Positions 6,811 to 13,580 of a stretch of DNA of 60,140 bases are shown here, one piece after another. The notes under the pieces are model-generated. The model made no database searches. It had not been told where the DNA came from and was given only the letters and a program-made list of their open reading frames with translations. The stretch covers positions 1-60,140 of the forward strand of contig NZ_JAHWFK010000067.1 in the NCBI RefSeq assembly GCF_019710575.1, in the 5' to 3' direction. This DNA comes from Paractinoplanes polyasparticus (lineage in GTDB: Bacteria; Actinomycetota; Actinomycetes; Mycobacteriales; Micromonosporaceae). Positions within the stretch are counted from its first letter, which is position 1. Every line of letters starts with the position of its first letter. A program made the translations under genes and the position numbers.

Positions 6811-6912
6811 GGTCGCGGCAGAGGTCGCGGACGGCCTCCTGGTCGCGGATCCGCGACCACCCCGCGACCGCACCAAGACCAGGGGAAACCACGATCAGGT
6901 CGCGGGTCGCGG
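6811..6912. repeat. word module 7 (GGTCGCGG)
   Basis: Words start at 6811, 6823 and 6841, inverted words at 6851 and 6862, and the terminal pair at 6898 and 6905. The core 6841-6858 is a perfect palindrome centred on GGATCC. The spacer 6870-6897 resembles that of module 3 (GGGGAAACCACGA versus GGGAGAACGCCACGA). Confidence 0.85.
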
Positions 6913-6989
6913 CGGTATAGCGTAGCGGCGCCTGAGACCCCAAAACGGCCCCAGGAGGGTGTCTTGGCCCGCTGAGCTGGGGAAGTTGG

Positions 6990-7039
6990 GTAGCAAAGCC
7001 ACGTAGCAAGCTTGCTACTCGTAGCGCGGCCCGTGCTAC
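6990..7039. repeat. word module 8 (GTAGCAAG)
   Basis: GTAGCAA at 6990-6996 is followed by the perfect 16-bp palindrome GTAGCAAGCTTGCTAC at 7003-7018, then GTAGC at 7021 and GTGCTAC at 7033-7039. This shorter module does not show the full five-module geometry. Confidence 0.75.
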
Positions 7040-7051
7040 AAGATTTAGTTG

Positions 7052-7216
7052 GTTTCGTTGCGCGGCCGACGGCCCTCAAACCGGCCCTGAAGGCGGTTTC
7101 GGCCCTCGGCCGTGATCACGCGCAACACGAAACATCGGCCTCCGACCAGGGCGGATCCTGTTGCGCCTCGTGTTGCGCCGGCGCAACCAGTTGCGGCGGC
7201 CGCGCAACCACGAAAC
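7052..7216. repeat. word module 9 (GTTGCGC)
   Basis: GTTGCGC starts at 7160 and 7172, 12 bp apart, with the perfect palindrome GTTGCGCCGGCGCAAC at 7172-7187. GCGCAAC recurs at 7202-7208 and 7120-7126. The combination of CGAAAC with the word occurs three times (7052-7065 plus strand; 7120-7133 and 7202-7216 minus strand). Read on the minus strand the layout resembles modules 3-7. Confidence 0.75.
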
Positions 7217-7382
7217 AGGGCTAACGGCTTACGGCAGATCGCCGTAAGGCTTACGGCTGCGTTAGCCCTGCCGCTAGCCGATTGAGCTGCCCGAACGGCC
7301 CAGGCTAACGGGGTAACGGCACGCAGCGCCGATGACCCGTAAGTGCCCCAGGAGCCGGTTTTCGAGGTACGCGAGCCGTAAG
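7216..7382. repeat. word module 10 (CTTACGG and GGGCTAACG)
   Basis: Outer arms CAGGGCTAACG (7216-7226) and its complement (7260-7270) enclose CTTACGG at 7229-7235 and 7251-7257 and CCGTAAG at 7242-7248. GGCTAACGG and GGTAACGGC follow at 7303-7320, and CCGTAAG again at about 7337-7343 and 7376-7382. It looks composite, with the word drifting toward that of module 11. Confidence 0.7.
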
Positions 7383-7484
7383 CGTTACCCGTTACTTCGG
7401 CACCGATTCGGGGACTGACCAGCAGGTCGTCGGGTAACGCGGCTGGTAACACGATCGTTACCGGTAACGGCGGCCGCGTTACCC
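7382..7484. repeat. word module 11 (GGTAACG)
   Basis: GGTAAC starts at about 7434 and 7445, a perfect palindrome CGTTACCGGTAACG spans 7456-7469, and CGTTACCC is at 7477-7484. The 7-bp-spaced pair (CGTTACCCGTTAC, minus strand) is at 7383-7395 and contains the stop codon of the short ORF at 7385. Confidence 0.75.
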
Positions 7485-7606
7485 GAGTGGGCCGGCGCCA
7501 GCAGTGGCCGGAGCCTCTCGCGCTGATAGTCGGTGAGCGGAGGCGCGGCGTCGGCGATGCGCTGGGCGTACGCGTCGAGATCCGTCTCGCGGTCAGTGTT
7601 GATCAT
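7385..7606 (-). CDS. short ORF of family A, second copy
   Basis: The predicted product has 73 residues from ATG 7606. Its first 38 residues match the ORF at 6567-6226 in length and motif (MIN, then I.D.APPL...Q...L.PLL.P). After residue 38 the frame enters module 11 words, and the TAA stop is part of a word. This is the best candidate real gene of the array block, since the conserved N-terminal part is independent of the repeat words. Function unknown. Confidence 0.45.
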   Translation of the reverse strand: MINTDRETDLDAYAQRIADAAPPLTDYQRERLRPLLAPAHSGNAAAVTGNDRVTSRVTRRPAGQSPNRCRSNG

Positions 7607-7628
7607 GCCTATCTGAACGATCAACCTC

Positions 7629-7788
7629 GGTAGCGGTAGCGGCGCGCACGTGTCCCCAGCCCCGCCCAGGGGCCGTTTCACGGTTTCAAGGGCCGAACCG
7701 CGATCTTGCGCTACTTTCGGCGTTTCCTCAGCTCAACCCAGTAACAGGGAAGTAGCAACAAGATCGTCCAGCCGCTACCCCTGCTACC
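7629..7788. repeat. word module 12 (GGTAGCGG)
   Basis: GGTAGC occurs twice in tandem at 7629-7640. GCGCTAC (7709), AGTAGC (7751), CCGCTACC (7772-7779) and TGCTACC (7782-7788) follow. The right-hand copies encode the C-terminus of the membrane protein at 7728-8114. Confidence 0.65.
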
Positions 7789-8114
7789 TCAAGCCGCGTT
7801 TCCTGCGGCGCGACGACGTCGGTGCCGTCGGTGATTCGGGCCTGCACGGAGTCGTCATCTTCCGGGAGGGCGAGCCGGACGCCAGTGGCGGTGTCGGTCC
7901 CAACGTTGCGAAGCCGGTAGCTCGATCCGATGAACTCAGCGATCCAGGCAACCGGAGGGGGCGGCTGAGGGACAGTCCGCTCCGTGGCGATCGTTTGGCG
8001 CCGCGAATAGAGCACAGCGACTGTCGGGACGATGACGGCCAGTCCGGCCATCGCTAGGGCGGCCAGCGCAATGTGGTCCGTTGTGGTCACGGTCGGCACC
8101 GTAGACGCAGCCAC
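7728..8114 (-). CDS. small membrane-anchored protein
   Basis: The protein has 128 residues. One transmembrane helix at about residues 13-36 (HIALAALAMAGLAVIVPTVA) is followed by Arg-rich and Pro-rich residues and a predicted beta domain (YRLRNVGTDTATGVRLALP) that may be Ig-like. The last 20 residues (VAAGRSCCYFPVTGLS) come from GTAGC words of module 12, so the original C-terminus has probably been replaced. Function unknown. Confidence 0.6.
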   Translation of the reverse strand: MAASTVPTVTTTDHIALAALAMAGLAVIVPTVAVLYSRRQTIATERTVPQPPPPVAWIAEFIGSSYRLRNVGTDTATGVRLALPEDDDSVQARITDGTDVVAPQETRLEVAGVAAGRSCCYFPVTGLS

Positions 8115-8370
8115 CCAACGGGTGACGCCAGGCAGTCGTCACCCGAACCTCGGCTTGCGCCGTCGGCTGGGCACGACATCACAAGCCATCAGTTGTGCCC
8201 GTCACCCGACTCCGGTAATCCGCGAGAGGTCAGAAACCGGACACTCGGCGGCACGGGTGCCCCAATTTCGCTGTGAGCGCCAAGCGGGACAACCTGAGGG
8301 ACAACCTGAGGGACAGTTTTGGTGTTATAAATCTGGTACCCCTCTAGATACACCCACCAGGAGCGCCCGC
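8115..8370. other. upstream region of the fic gene with small repeats
   Basis: CGGGTGAC (8119-8126), GTCACCCG (8138-8145) and GTCACCCG (8201-8208) form another minor word set. Two tandem copies of GGGACAACCTGA at 8286-8309 and a partial third (GGGACAG) precede the AT-richer TTATAAAT at about 8326, which may be the -10 region of fic. The ribosome binding site AGGAG is at about 8359. Confidence 0.45.
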
Positions 8371-9558
8371 ATGAGCCCCGTTACCGCTGCTCAGGACCGC
8401 GAGTACCTCGCCAGCCACCCGTGGATTACCTTCATGGTCAACCTACAGAAGTTGACCCACAAGACCTGGCTGTTACTGGGTGAAGCTGAATCTAAGAGTC
8501 ACCACGTGGCTGGTGTTCCGCTGCGCCCCGAAGTCGCGCGCCGACTCCACGCCATCTATCTGAGCAAGGGGATCCACGGGACAACGAGCATCGAGGGCAA
8601 CACGCTCTCTGAGGAGGAGGTGCTACAACGCGTCGCCGGCGAACTCGAGCTGCCCCCCTCCCGGGCCTACCTCGGCATTGAAGTAGACAACATCATTGCC
8701 GCGTGCAACCGAATCGTTGAAGACCTCGCCCACCACCGACCGATGGAACTCACGCCCGAACGCATCGCAAGCTTCAACAAGCAAGTCCTTGCGAACCTGG
8801 ACCTCGAGGACGGTGTTGTACCCGGCCAGGTCCGCACCCACAGCGTTGTGGTCCTCAACTATCGGGGAGCACCGGCCGGGGACTGCGACTACCTCCTCCA
8901 GCGGATGTGCGACTGGCTGAACGAACTCGACACCGTCGCCGTCGACGACGAAGAGATGACCTTCACTGTCGCGGTCTTAAAAGCGATCCTGGCGCACCTC
9001 TACATCGCGTGGATCCACCCCTTTGGCGATGGCAATGGCCGCACCGCGCGCCTGATTGAGTTCCAACTTCTCATCCAAGCTGGAGTGCCTCTGCCCGCCG
9101 CCCACCTGCTCTCCGACTTCTACAACAAGACTCGCGAGGCGTATTACCGCGCTCTCTCCAGAACAAGCCGGCCGCCCTACCCTGTCGAAGGTTTCATCCA
9201 CTACGCCATGCAAGGTTTCGTCGACGAATTGCGTGAGCAGCTACAGGTCATCCGTGAGGAACAAATGCGTGTGACCTGGGAGAACTTCGTTCACCAGTCC
9301 TTCCCCAAGGACTCACCAGCCCGCCATCGCCAACGATGCGTAGTCCTGGATCTAGGCACTCGACGAGACCCAGTTGCGCCAACCAGGCTTCCTGAAGTCT
9401 CGCCCCGCCTTGCGCGCCTTTACGCAGACAAGGGCACCAAAACACTTACTCGCGACATCAACGAGCTGGTCAAGATGCAACTGGTTCGCCGAGTTCCCGG
9501 CGGGATCGTTGCCAACTTCGACCTCATTCGCGCGTTCTTACCGATGAGGGCAGAGTGA
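8371..9558 (+). CDS. Fic family protein, class II (AMPylase-type)
   Basis: The protein has 395 residues from ATG 8371, with AGGAG upstream. The catalytic motif HPFGDGNGRTAR lies at about residues 215-226. An N-terminal inhibitory motif [ST]xxxE[GN] is present as TTSIEGN (about residues 71-77), which defines class II Fic proteins that restrain their own transfer of AMP or a similar group to target proteins. A C-terminal winged-helix-like region follows (TLTRDINELVKMQLVRRVPGG), so target specificity or autoregulation may be DNA-linked. Codon use is visibly less GC-biased than the neighbours, suggesting separate acquisition. It is a likely toxin or defence cargo gene; no separate antitoxin is needed in this class. 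Confidence 0.9.
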   Translation: MSPVTAAQDREYLASHPWITFMVNLQKLTHKTWLLLGEAESKSHHVAGVPLRPEVARRLHAIYLSKGIHGTTSIEGNTLSEEEVLQRVAGELELPPSRAYLGIEVDNIIAACNRIVEDLAHHRPMELTPERIASFNKQVLANLDLEDGVVPGQVRTHSVVVLNYRGAPAGDCDYLLQRMCDWLNELDTVAVDDEEMTFTVAVLKAILAHLYIAWIHPFGDGNGRTARLIEFQLLIQAGVPLPAAHLLSDFYNKTREAYYRALSRTSRPPYPVEGFIHYAMQGFVDELREQLQVIREEQMRVTWENFVHQSFPKDSPARHRQRCVVLDLGTRRDPVAPTRLPEVSPRLARLYADKGTKTLTRDINELVKMQLVRRVPGGIVANFDLIRAFLPMRAE

Positions 9559-9596
9559 CTCGCCGGACCGACATGGCTGCGCTTTGACGATCAAGT

Positions 9597-9643
9597 ACAC
9601 GAGAACGGCCCTCTCAGCTGGACGGAGAGGGCCGTTCTCGTGT
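9597..9643. terminator. bidirectional terminator between fic and tape-measure gene
   Basis: An 18-bp perfect inverted repeat, arms 9597-9614 (ACACGAGAACGGCCCTCT) and 9626-9643, has an 11-nt loop. It lies between two convergent genes. No long T-tract follows on either strand, so it is a strong-stem actinobacterial type. Confidence 0.8.
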
Positions 9644-9671
9644 CGCCTAAGGGGCGGGGGTAGCTCCGCGC

Positions 9672-12503
9672 TCAGCCACCCCTTGCGTACAAGCTGACCG
9701 CTCGGCCCGCCGCATAGTTCCCGGCGCCGACGGTCCGGGCCATCTCTCTGCTGATGCCGGTGACAAGAGCCTCGATGTCGGCCGGGTGCAGGCGCACCGG
9801 TCCGGAGTTGACCCCGCCCGAGCCCACGCCGGGAGTGACCGTCTCAGGCCCCTTCTCGCCGAAGCTGTAGCTGCTGCCCGAGCGCAGACCGACGCCGGCA
9901 ACCGGTTCGCCGATCACGCCTCCGTTGGCCATGGCGATGTGGTCGTGCGCGTTGCCGCCGGCGAAGCTGTGCTGTCGCCAAACCCGGCCGGTGTAGGTGT
10001 GCCGCTTGCCGTTGTGGATGTTGTACTGCTGGTAGGGGCTGATCAGCTCTTTGGTCCGCGCCTTGTACCGCTCGTTCCACAGCCGGGCCAGCTCCTCCGA
10101 CGGCTCGAAGTCAACCGCCCGGCGACGGGAGTGGTACGAGACATTGCCGGAGAGCGTGCGGGCGCCGGGCCGGTCTTTCGACAGCACCCGGATGCCGGGC
10201 ACCAGGGCGCGCGCCGCACGAACGATGGCGTCACTGACGCTGTTGCCGTCGGCCGAGAAGCTGGTCTGGACCTTGCTGGCGACCTCGGCCTTGGACGGGA
10301 TGCGGGTGCCAGCCAACGTCGCCTCGAACGGCCACCGGCGCGAGGTGTCCACCGGCGCGACCAGGCCACCGCCGGCGTAACCGGGGAGTTGACCGGTGGC
10401 GTTCATCTGCTCGAGGACACCGGGGTGCTTGCGGCGGATCTCGCTCGTCGCCTCGCTGCGAAGCACGAACTCCTTGCGGTGCACGACGCCCGCGGGCTCG
10501 TACTTGCCGCCCTCGCCGGTGTAGCCGCCCTTGTCGTACCACTTGCCGTCGGGGCCTTTCACCGGACCTTGGAAGCCGGGCGGCAGGCCCTTCTCCTTGG
10601 CGATCTCCCGAGACACCTGGCCGACGGTCTTACCGGTGGCCAGCGACCGCTGGTAGAGGTAGAGGCCGCCGAGCAGGTCCGCGACTCGGTTGACGCCGGC
10701 CACGACCAGGTCGGTCTGCTTCTTCTTCGGGATCTGCCCGTAGGTGTCGATCAGCCGCTGCGTCTGGACCCGGTTCAAGCCGAGCCGGCGGGCCTCTTCC
10801 CTGATGGCCGCGATGCGGCCTTGGTGCTTCCTGGTCGCTTCGGCGATCGACTTGCCCGTGTTGATCTCAGCGAAGTACAGGTCGCGGGTGGACCCAAGCA
10901 CGGCCTGCAGCGCGTCGCGGTTCGAGCGGCCTTTGCCGGTGTGAATGTCGAGCTGGCGGCCGTTCTGCCTGACGCTGCCCGACAGACCGTCCCAGCTGGC
11001 TTGGAACACCTCATTGGCTTCGGACGCGGAGATCTGGGCGCCGTACAGGTTGTCGGTGGCCTTCCGGAGCCCGTCGACCAGCATCGACGCCCGGCCGGCG
11101 CCGGTGCCCATCTCGTCGAGGGTCCGCTTGTATTTGTCCTGCGCCGCGGACGCCAGCTCCTGGGCCTCCTTGACCCGGCCCTCGGTGGCGACCAGGTTGC
11201 CGTTGGCGAAGCTCAGCCCCATCGTCGAGGCGCGCGTCTTGTCGAGCTCGGCCCGGTAGCGGCCGGACGCGTCGATCGCGGAGATCTGGGTCTCGGCCAT
11301 GCCGGCCTGCTTGAGCCGGGCGAAGTCCGCGGCGTCGGCCGTGCCGAGGGTGGCCTTGCGGTAGGCCTCAGCCTCCGCGCTGCCGGCCTTGAAGCCGTCC
11401 GCGGTCAGGTCGAGCTGGATGCCCCACTCCGCCAGCTTGGTGCCCTGGTTGTTGATGTTCTCGATCCAGGAGCGGCCCCTGTCGATCACCGTATCGAGCT
11501 GGCCGGTGTAGCCCTTCAGGGCGGCGCCGGCGTGAATGATGCCGCCGGTGACGGTGATGAAATTAGCGATCCCGACCGTCAGGTCGTCGATCGCGGAGGC
11601 ACCCTCGTCGGCGTCTTCAGCGAGGGTCTCGAAGACGCCGCCGGTCGCGGTGCCGATCCGGTCGAAGGCGTTGCCGAAGGCGTAGACCACCGGCTCGGCC
11701 TGCGAGACGGCCTCGGCGAAGCCGGACACGAACCCGCGAGCGCCTCGCAGCACGCCGCCGACGAAGTCCTCGGTGTACCGCGACGCGGAGAAGATCTTGT
11801 CGAGGTCGGGGCCGAGCGAGAGGTAGCCCGCGCGGATCTGCTCGATGCCGCCGAGCGCCACGGGGACGAACGCTGCGGACCGCTGCCCCAGGTCGCCGAG
11901 GATGCCCTCGCCGAGCTCCTGCGCGGCACCCTTCACCGCGGGGTCTCGGGCGGCCAGGATCAGACCGCCGGCGATACCACCGATACCGGCCGCGCCGACC
12001 ACGGCGCCGGCAATGGCAGAGGCGACCAGGGGGGCAGCCGCGAGCGCGAGAGTCCCACCCACCGCGGCGCCAGCCGGGCTGATCGGGGCCGAGGCGAGCA
12101 GCGGGCCGAGGCGGGCGGCGAACCGCGCGACAAAGCCTGTGGCGGCTTCAGCACCACCACCCACGCCGACATCGCCAAGCTGCCGCTTGAAGCGGTTGAG
12201 CTCGCCCAGCGCCCTCTGCGTCTGAACCTTGATCTCGACGGTCTCAGCGCTGGCGCCCAGCTGCTTCAGGCGCGCCTCGGTCGCCTCGATCGCAGCCAGG
12301 GCCTGCCGCGGGTTGGCCTTGACGTCGACCGGGTCGAGGTCGAGCCGCTTGAGCGCCCGGTTGAGCTGACCACCGAACTGCTTGCCGGCCTTGCCGCCCG
12401 GGTCCTGCCTCTTGACCTCCGCGACGACCTTGGCGTCGAAGCCGTCGAGGCTGGGCTCAACCGCGATATAGCCGCGACGGAGGACGCTGCCGCCACTCGT
12501 CAT
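9672..12503 (-). CDS. phage tail tape-measure-like protein with M15-like peptidase region
   Basis: The protein has 943 residues; ATG 12503 follows AAGGGA. The N-terminus (RRGYIAVEPSLDGFDAKV, KAGKQFGGQLNRAL) is the usual opening of actinophage tape-measure proteins. Residues about 130-200 are hydrophobic Ala/Gly helices, and a long helical region follows. GGYTGEGGKYEPAGVVHRKE (about residues 660-680) is a classic tape-measure segment. Near the C-terminus YHSRRRAVDFEP and NAHDHIAM recall the SxHxxGxAxD and HxH zinc ligands of M15 peptidases. Tape measures set tail length and assist DNA passage through the cell wall. No other virion gene was recognised in the element, which is odd. Confidence 0.85.
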   Translation of the reverse strand: MTSGGSVLRRGYIAVEPSLDGFDAKVVAEVKRQDPGGKAGKQFGGQLNRALKRLDLDPVDVKANPRQALAAIEATEARLKQLGASAETVEIKVQTQRALGELNRFKRQLGDVGVGGGAEAATGFVARFAARLGPLLASAPISPAGAAVGGTLALAAAPLVASAIAGAVVGAAGIGGIAGGLILAARDPAVKGAAQELGEGILGDLGQRSAAFVPVALGGIEQIRAGYLSLGPDLDKIFSASRYTEDFVGGVLRGARGFVSGFAEAVSQAEPVVYAFGNAFDRIGTATGGVFETLAEDADEGASAIDDLTVGIANFITVTGGIIHAGAALKGYTGQLDTVIDRGRSWIENINNQGTKLAEWGIQLDLTADGFKAGSAEAEAYRKATLGTADAADFARLKQAGMAETQISAIDASGRYRAELDKTRASTMGLSFANGNLVATEGRVKEAQELASAAQDKYKRTLDEMGTGAGRASMLVDGLRKATDNLYGAQISASEANEVFQASWDGLSGSVRQNGRQLDIHTGKGRSNRDALQAVLGSTRDLYFAEINTGKSIAEATRKHQGRIAAIREEARRLGLNRVQTQRLIDTYGQIPKKKQTDLVVAGVNRVADLLGGLYLYQRSLATGKTVGQVSREIAKEKGLPPGFQGPVKGPDGKWYDKGGYTGEGGKYEPAGVVHRKEFVLRSEATSEIRRKHPGVLEQMNATGQLPGYAGGGLVAPVDTSRRWPFEATLAGTRIPSKAEVASKVQTSFSADGNSVSDAIVRAARALVPGIRVLSKDRPGARTLSGNVSYHSRRRAVDFEPSEELARLWNERYKARTKELISPYQQYNIHNGKRHTYTGRVWRQHSFAGGNAHDHIAMANGGVIGEPVAGVGLRSGSSYSFGEKGPETVTPGVGSGGVNSGPVRLHPADIEALVTGISREMARTVGAGNYAAGRAVSLYARGG

Positions 12504-12659
12504 GATCTGATCCCTTCAACCTGGGTGATGCCGGGGTGCAGCAGCGCGACGGCGCAGGCCGTGTCATCGGCGCGAAAGGGTTCGCCTCTTCGACCTTCGC
12601 TCCCGGTCCGAGCGCCATGGCTCGCCCAGCCGGGTGACGTTGACGCCTGTGCACTGCTT

Positions 12660-12691
12660 CCGGTCTCGGAACCCCCACGGGCTGAGACCGG
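12660..12691 (-). terminator. hairpin upstream of the tape-measure gene
   Basis: The arms CCGGTCTC (12660-12667) and GAGACCGG (12684-12691) lie in the 204-bp gap between the 55-residue gene and the tape-measure start. It may attenuate read-through or protect the downstream mRNA. Nothing else convincing was found in this gap. Confidence 0.45.
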
Positions 12692-12707
12692 TAGCGCGAG
12701 AACCGGG

Positions 12708-12875
12708 TCAGGCAGCGTCGGTGGGGAGTCCACCCATGCGCCGGACGCGGGCGTCCACGCGTTCCTGAAGCGGTTTCTCACCGAACCGCTTCCGGGCCTC
12801 AGCGAGCGCAGCCTCCCGCCCTGTGGGTGGCTCTGGTGTCGAAGTGTCATGGCCGCAGGTGGGGCACTTAGGCAC
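12708..12875 (-). CDS. small CxxC protein
   Basis: The protein has 55 residues from GTG 12875, overlapping the stop of the upstream gene (12868-12870). It begins PKCPTCGHD, half of a zinc ribbon, followed by a charged helical tail (GREAALAEARKRFGEKPLQE). The overlap suggests coupling with the 231-residue gene. Function unknown. Confidence 0.55.
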   Translation of the reverse strand: MPKCPTCGHDTSTPEPPTGREAALAEARKRFGEKPLQERVDARVRRMGGLPTDAA

Positions 12876-13563
12876 GGGATGCTCCGATCTCGGTGGGGTG
12901 CACGATCTGATTCGGCCGGCCAGCCAGACGCTCCTCTTCGGTATGCATCTGCTCGACGACGGTGCGCGCGGTCTGTTCGAGGGTCGGCACCCACGGGCGG
13001 GCGTCACTGGTCGCCAGCCAGCGCAGGTTCGTCGCGGTCGCGGTGATCTCCAACGGCTTGTGGTCGTTGTGCTCCCACGGCGGCGCGTCCCAGCGGTGGC
13101 CCCGCATCGAGTGCCGCCAGTCCGGCCACACGTCGTCGACGTTGGAGACCACGCCGCCGATCTGGAGCAGCCGGAGCAGCGGCATGCGCAGGTGCACACC
13201 AGGCACTTCGACTTCCTGGTTTCCGCTGCCGACAACCGTCGTGGACAGGGCCAGTTGGGCTGCGCGGATCTGTTTGTACGTAGGCACCGCATCGGCAGCG
13301 TCCAGGGCGCCGGCGCGCACGGTGGCGAGCAGGGTCGCGAGCCGGTCGTTGAGGTCGGTCAGGCCGGTATTACCGCGGTCACGGTGGCGGCCGCCGTCGA
13401 GTCCGCGCAGTCGCAGCGCAACAGCCGCCCATACGGCGGGGGCGTTCTCGTCGGTCAGCCCGCGGGGCAGGGTCTGCCTCTGTGCCAGGGCCATCGCCAT
13501 GGAGTCAGCCAGCGCGGAATCGGTCAGCCGGCGTAGTGCCTGGCTGAGGGTGTCGGTGGGCAT
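12868..13563 (-). CDS. unknown protein between coiled-coil and tape-measure genes
   Basis: The protein has 231 residues from ATG 13563, 17 bp after the stop of the gene at 13581. It is helical at the N-terminus (TLSQALRRLTDSALADSMAM) and more mixed later (VEVPGVHLRMPLLRLLQIGG). A Trp-rich segment (VWPDWRHSMRGHRWDAPPW) is notable. No domain recognised. Its position just upstream of the tape-measure gene is where phages often place tail assembly genes, but no sequence evidence supports that here. Confidence 0.6.
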   Translation of the reverse strand: MPTDTLSQALRRLTDSALADSMAMALAQRQTLPRGLTDENAPAVWAAVALRLRGLDGGRHRDRGNTGLTDLNDRLATLLATVRAGALDAADAVPTYKQIRAAQLALSTTVVGSGNQEVEVPGVHLRMPLLRLLQIGGVVSNVDDVWPDWRHSMRGHRWDAPPWEHNDHKPLEITATATNLRWLATSDARPWVPTLEQTARTVVEQMHTEEERLAGRPNQIVHPTEIGASRA

Positions 13564-13580
13564 GGCGGGTCTCCTCGGGG

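Larger units (their letters stand above)
5811..7790. repeat. block of about twelve palindromic word modules
   Basis: Nearly 2 kb is filled by consecutive modules, each with its own short word repeated 4-8 times in both orientations. Words include GCGTAGGG, TTGGAGCTGTTGG, TGTCGCGG, TTGGGAGCGG, TTGGCGCGG, TTGGTGCGG, GGTCGCGG, GTAGCAAG, GTTGCGC, CTTACGG, GGTAACG and GGTAGCGG. Five modules share a fixed spacing pattern. Two families of short paralogous ORFs are interleaved. Repeat units are neither constant nor separated by uniform spacers, so this is not a CRISPR array. Confidence 0.85.

Noticed and set aside
5811..7790. CRISPR array
   Set aside because: Repeats differ between modules, occur in both orientations and have no uniform spacers. 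No cas genes are present; the Cas4-like nuclease is 40 kb away and in another operon.
5811..7790. Integron attC cassette array
   Set aside because: The modules lack the conserved attC core (GTTRRRY/RYYYAAC) and there is no IntI-type integrase; the only integrase is a tRNA-targeting one at the other end.
12500..12707. Short minus-strand frame whose stop overlaps the tape-measure ATG
   Set aside because: It ends with an ATGA overlap, but no in-frame start codon lies between the hairpin and the stop, so a separate gene or a programmed frameshift product is not supported.
9786..13046. 1086-residue plus-strand frame
   Set aside because: Antisense shadow of the tape-measure gene, with Arg/Gly/Val-rich sequence lacking any domain.
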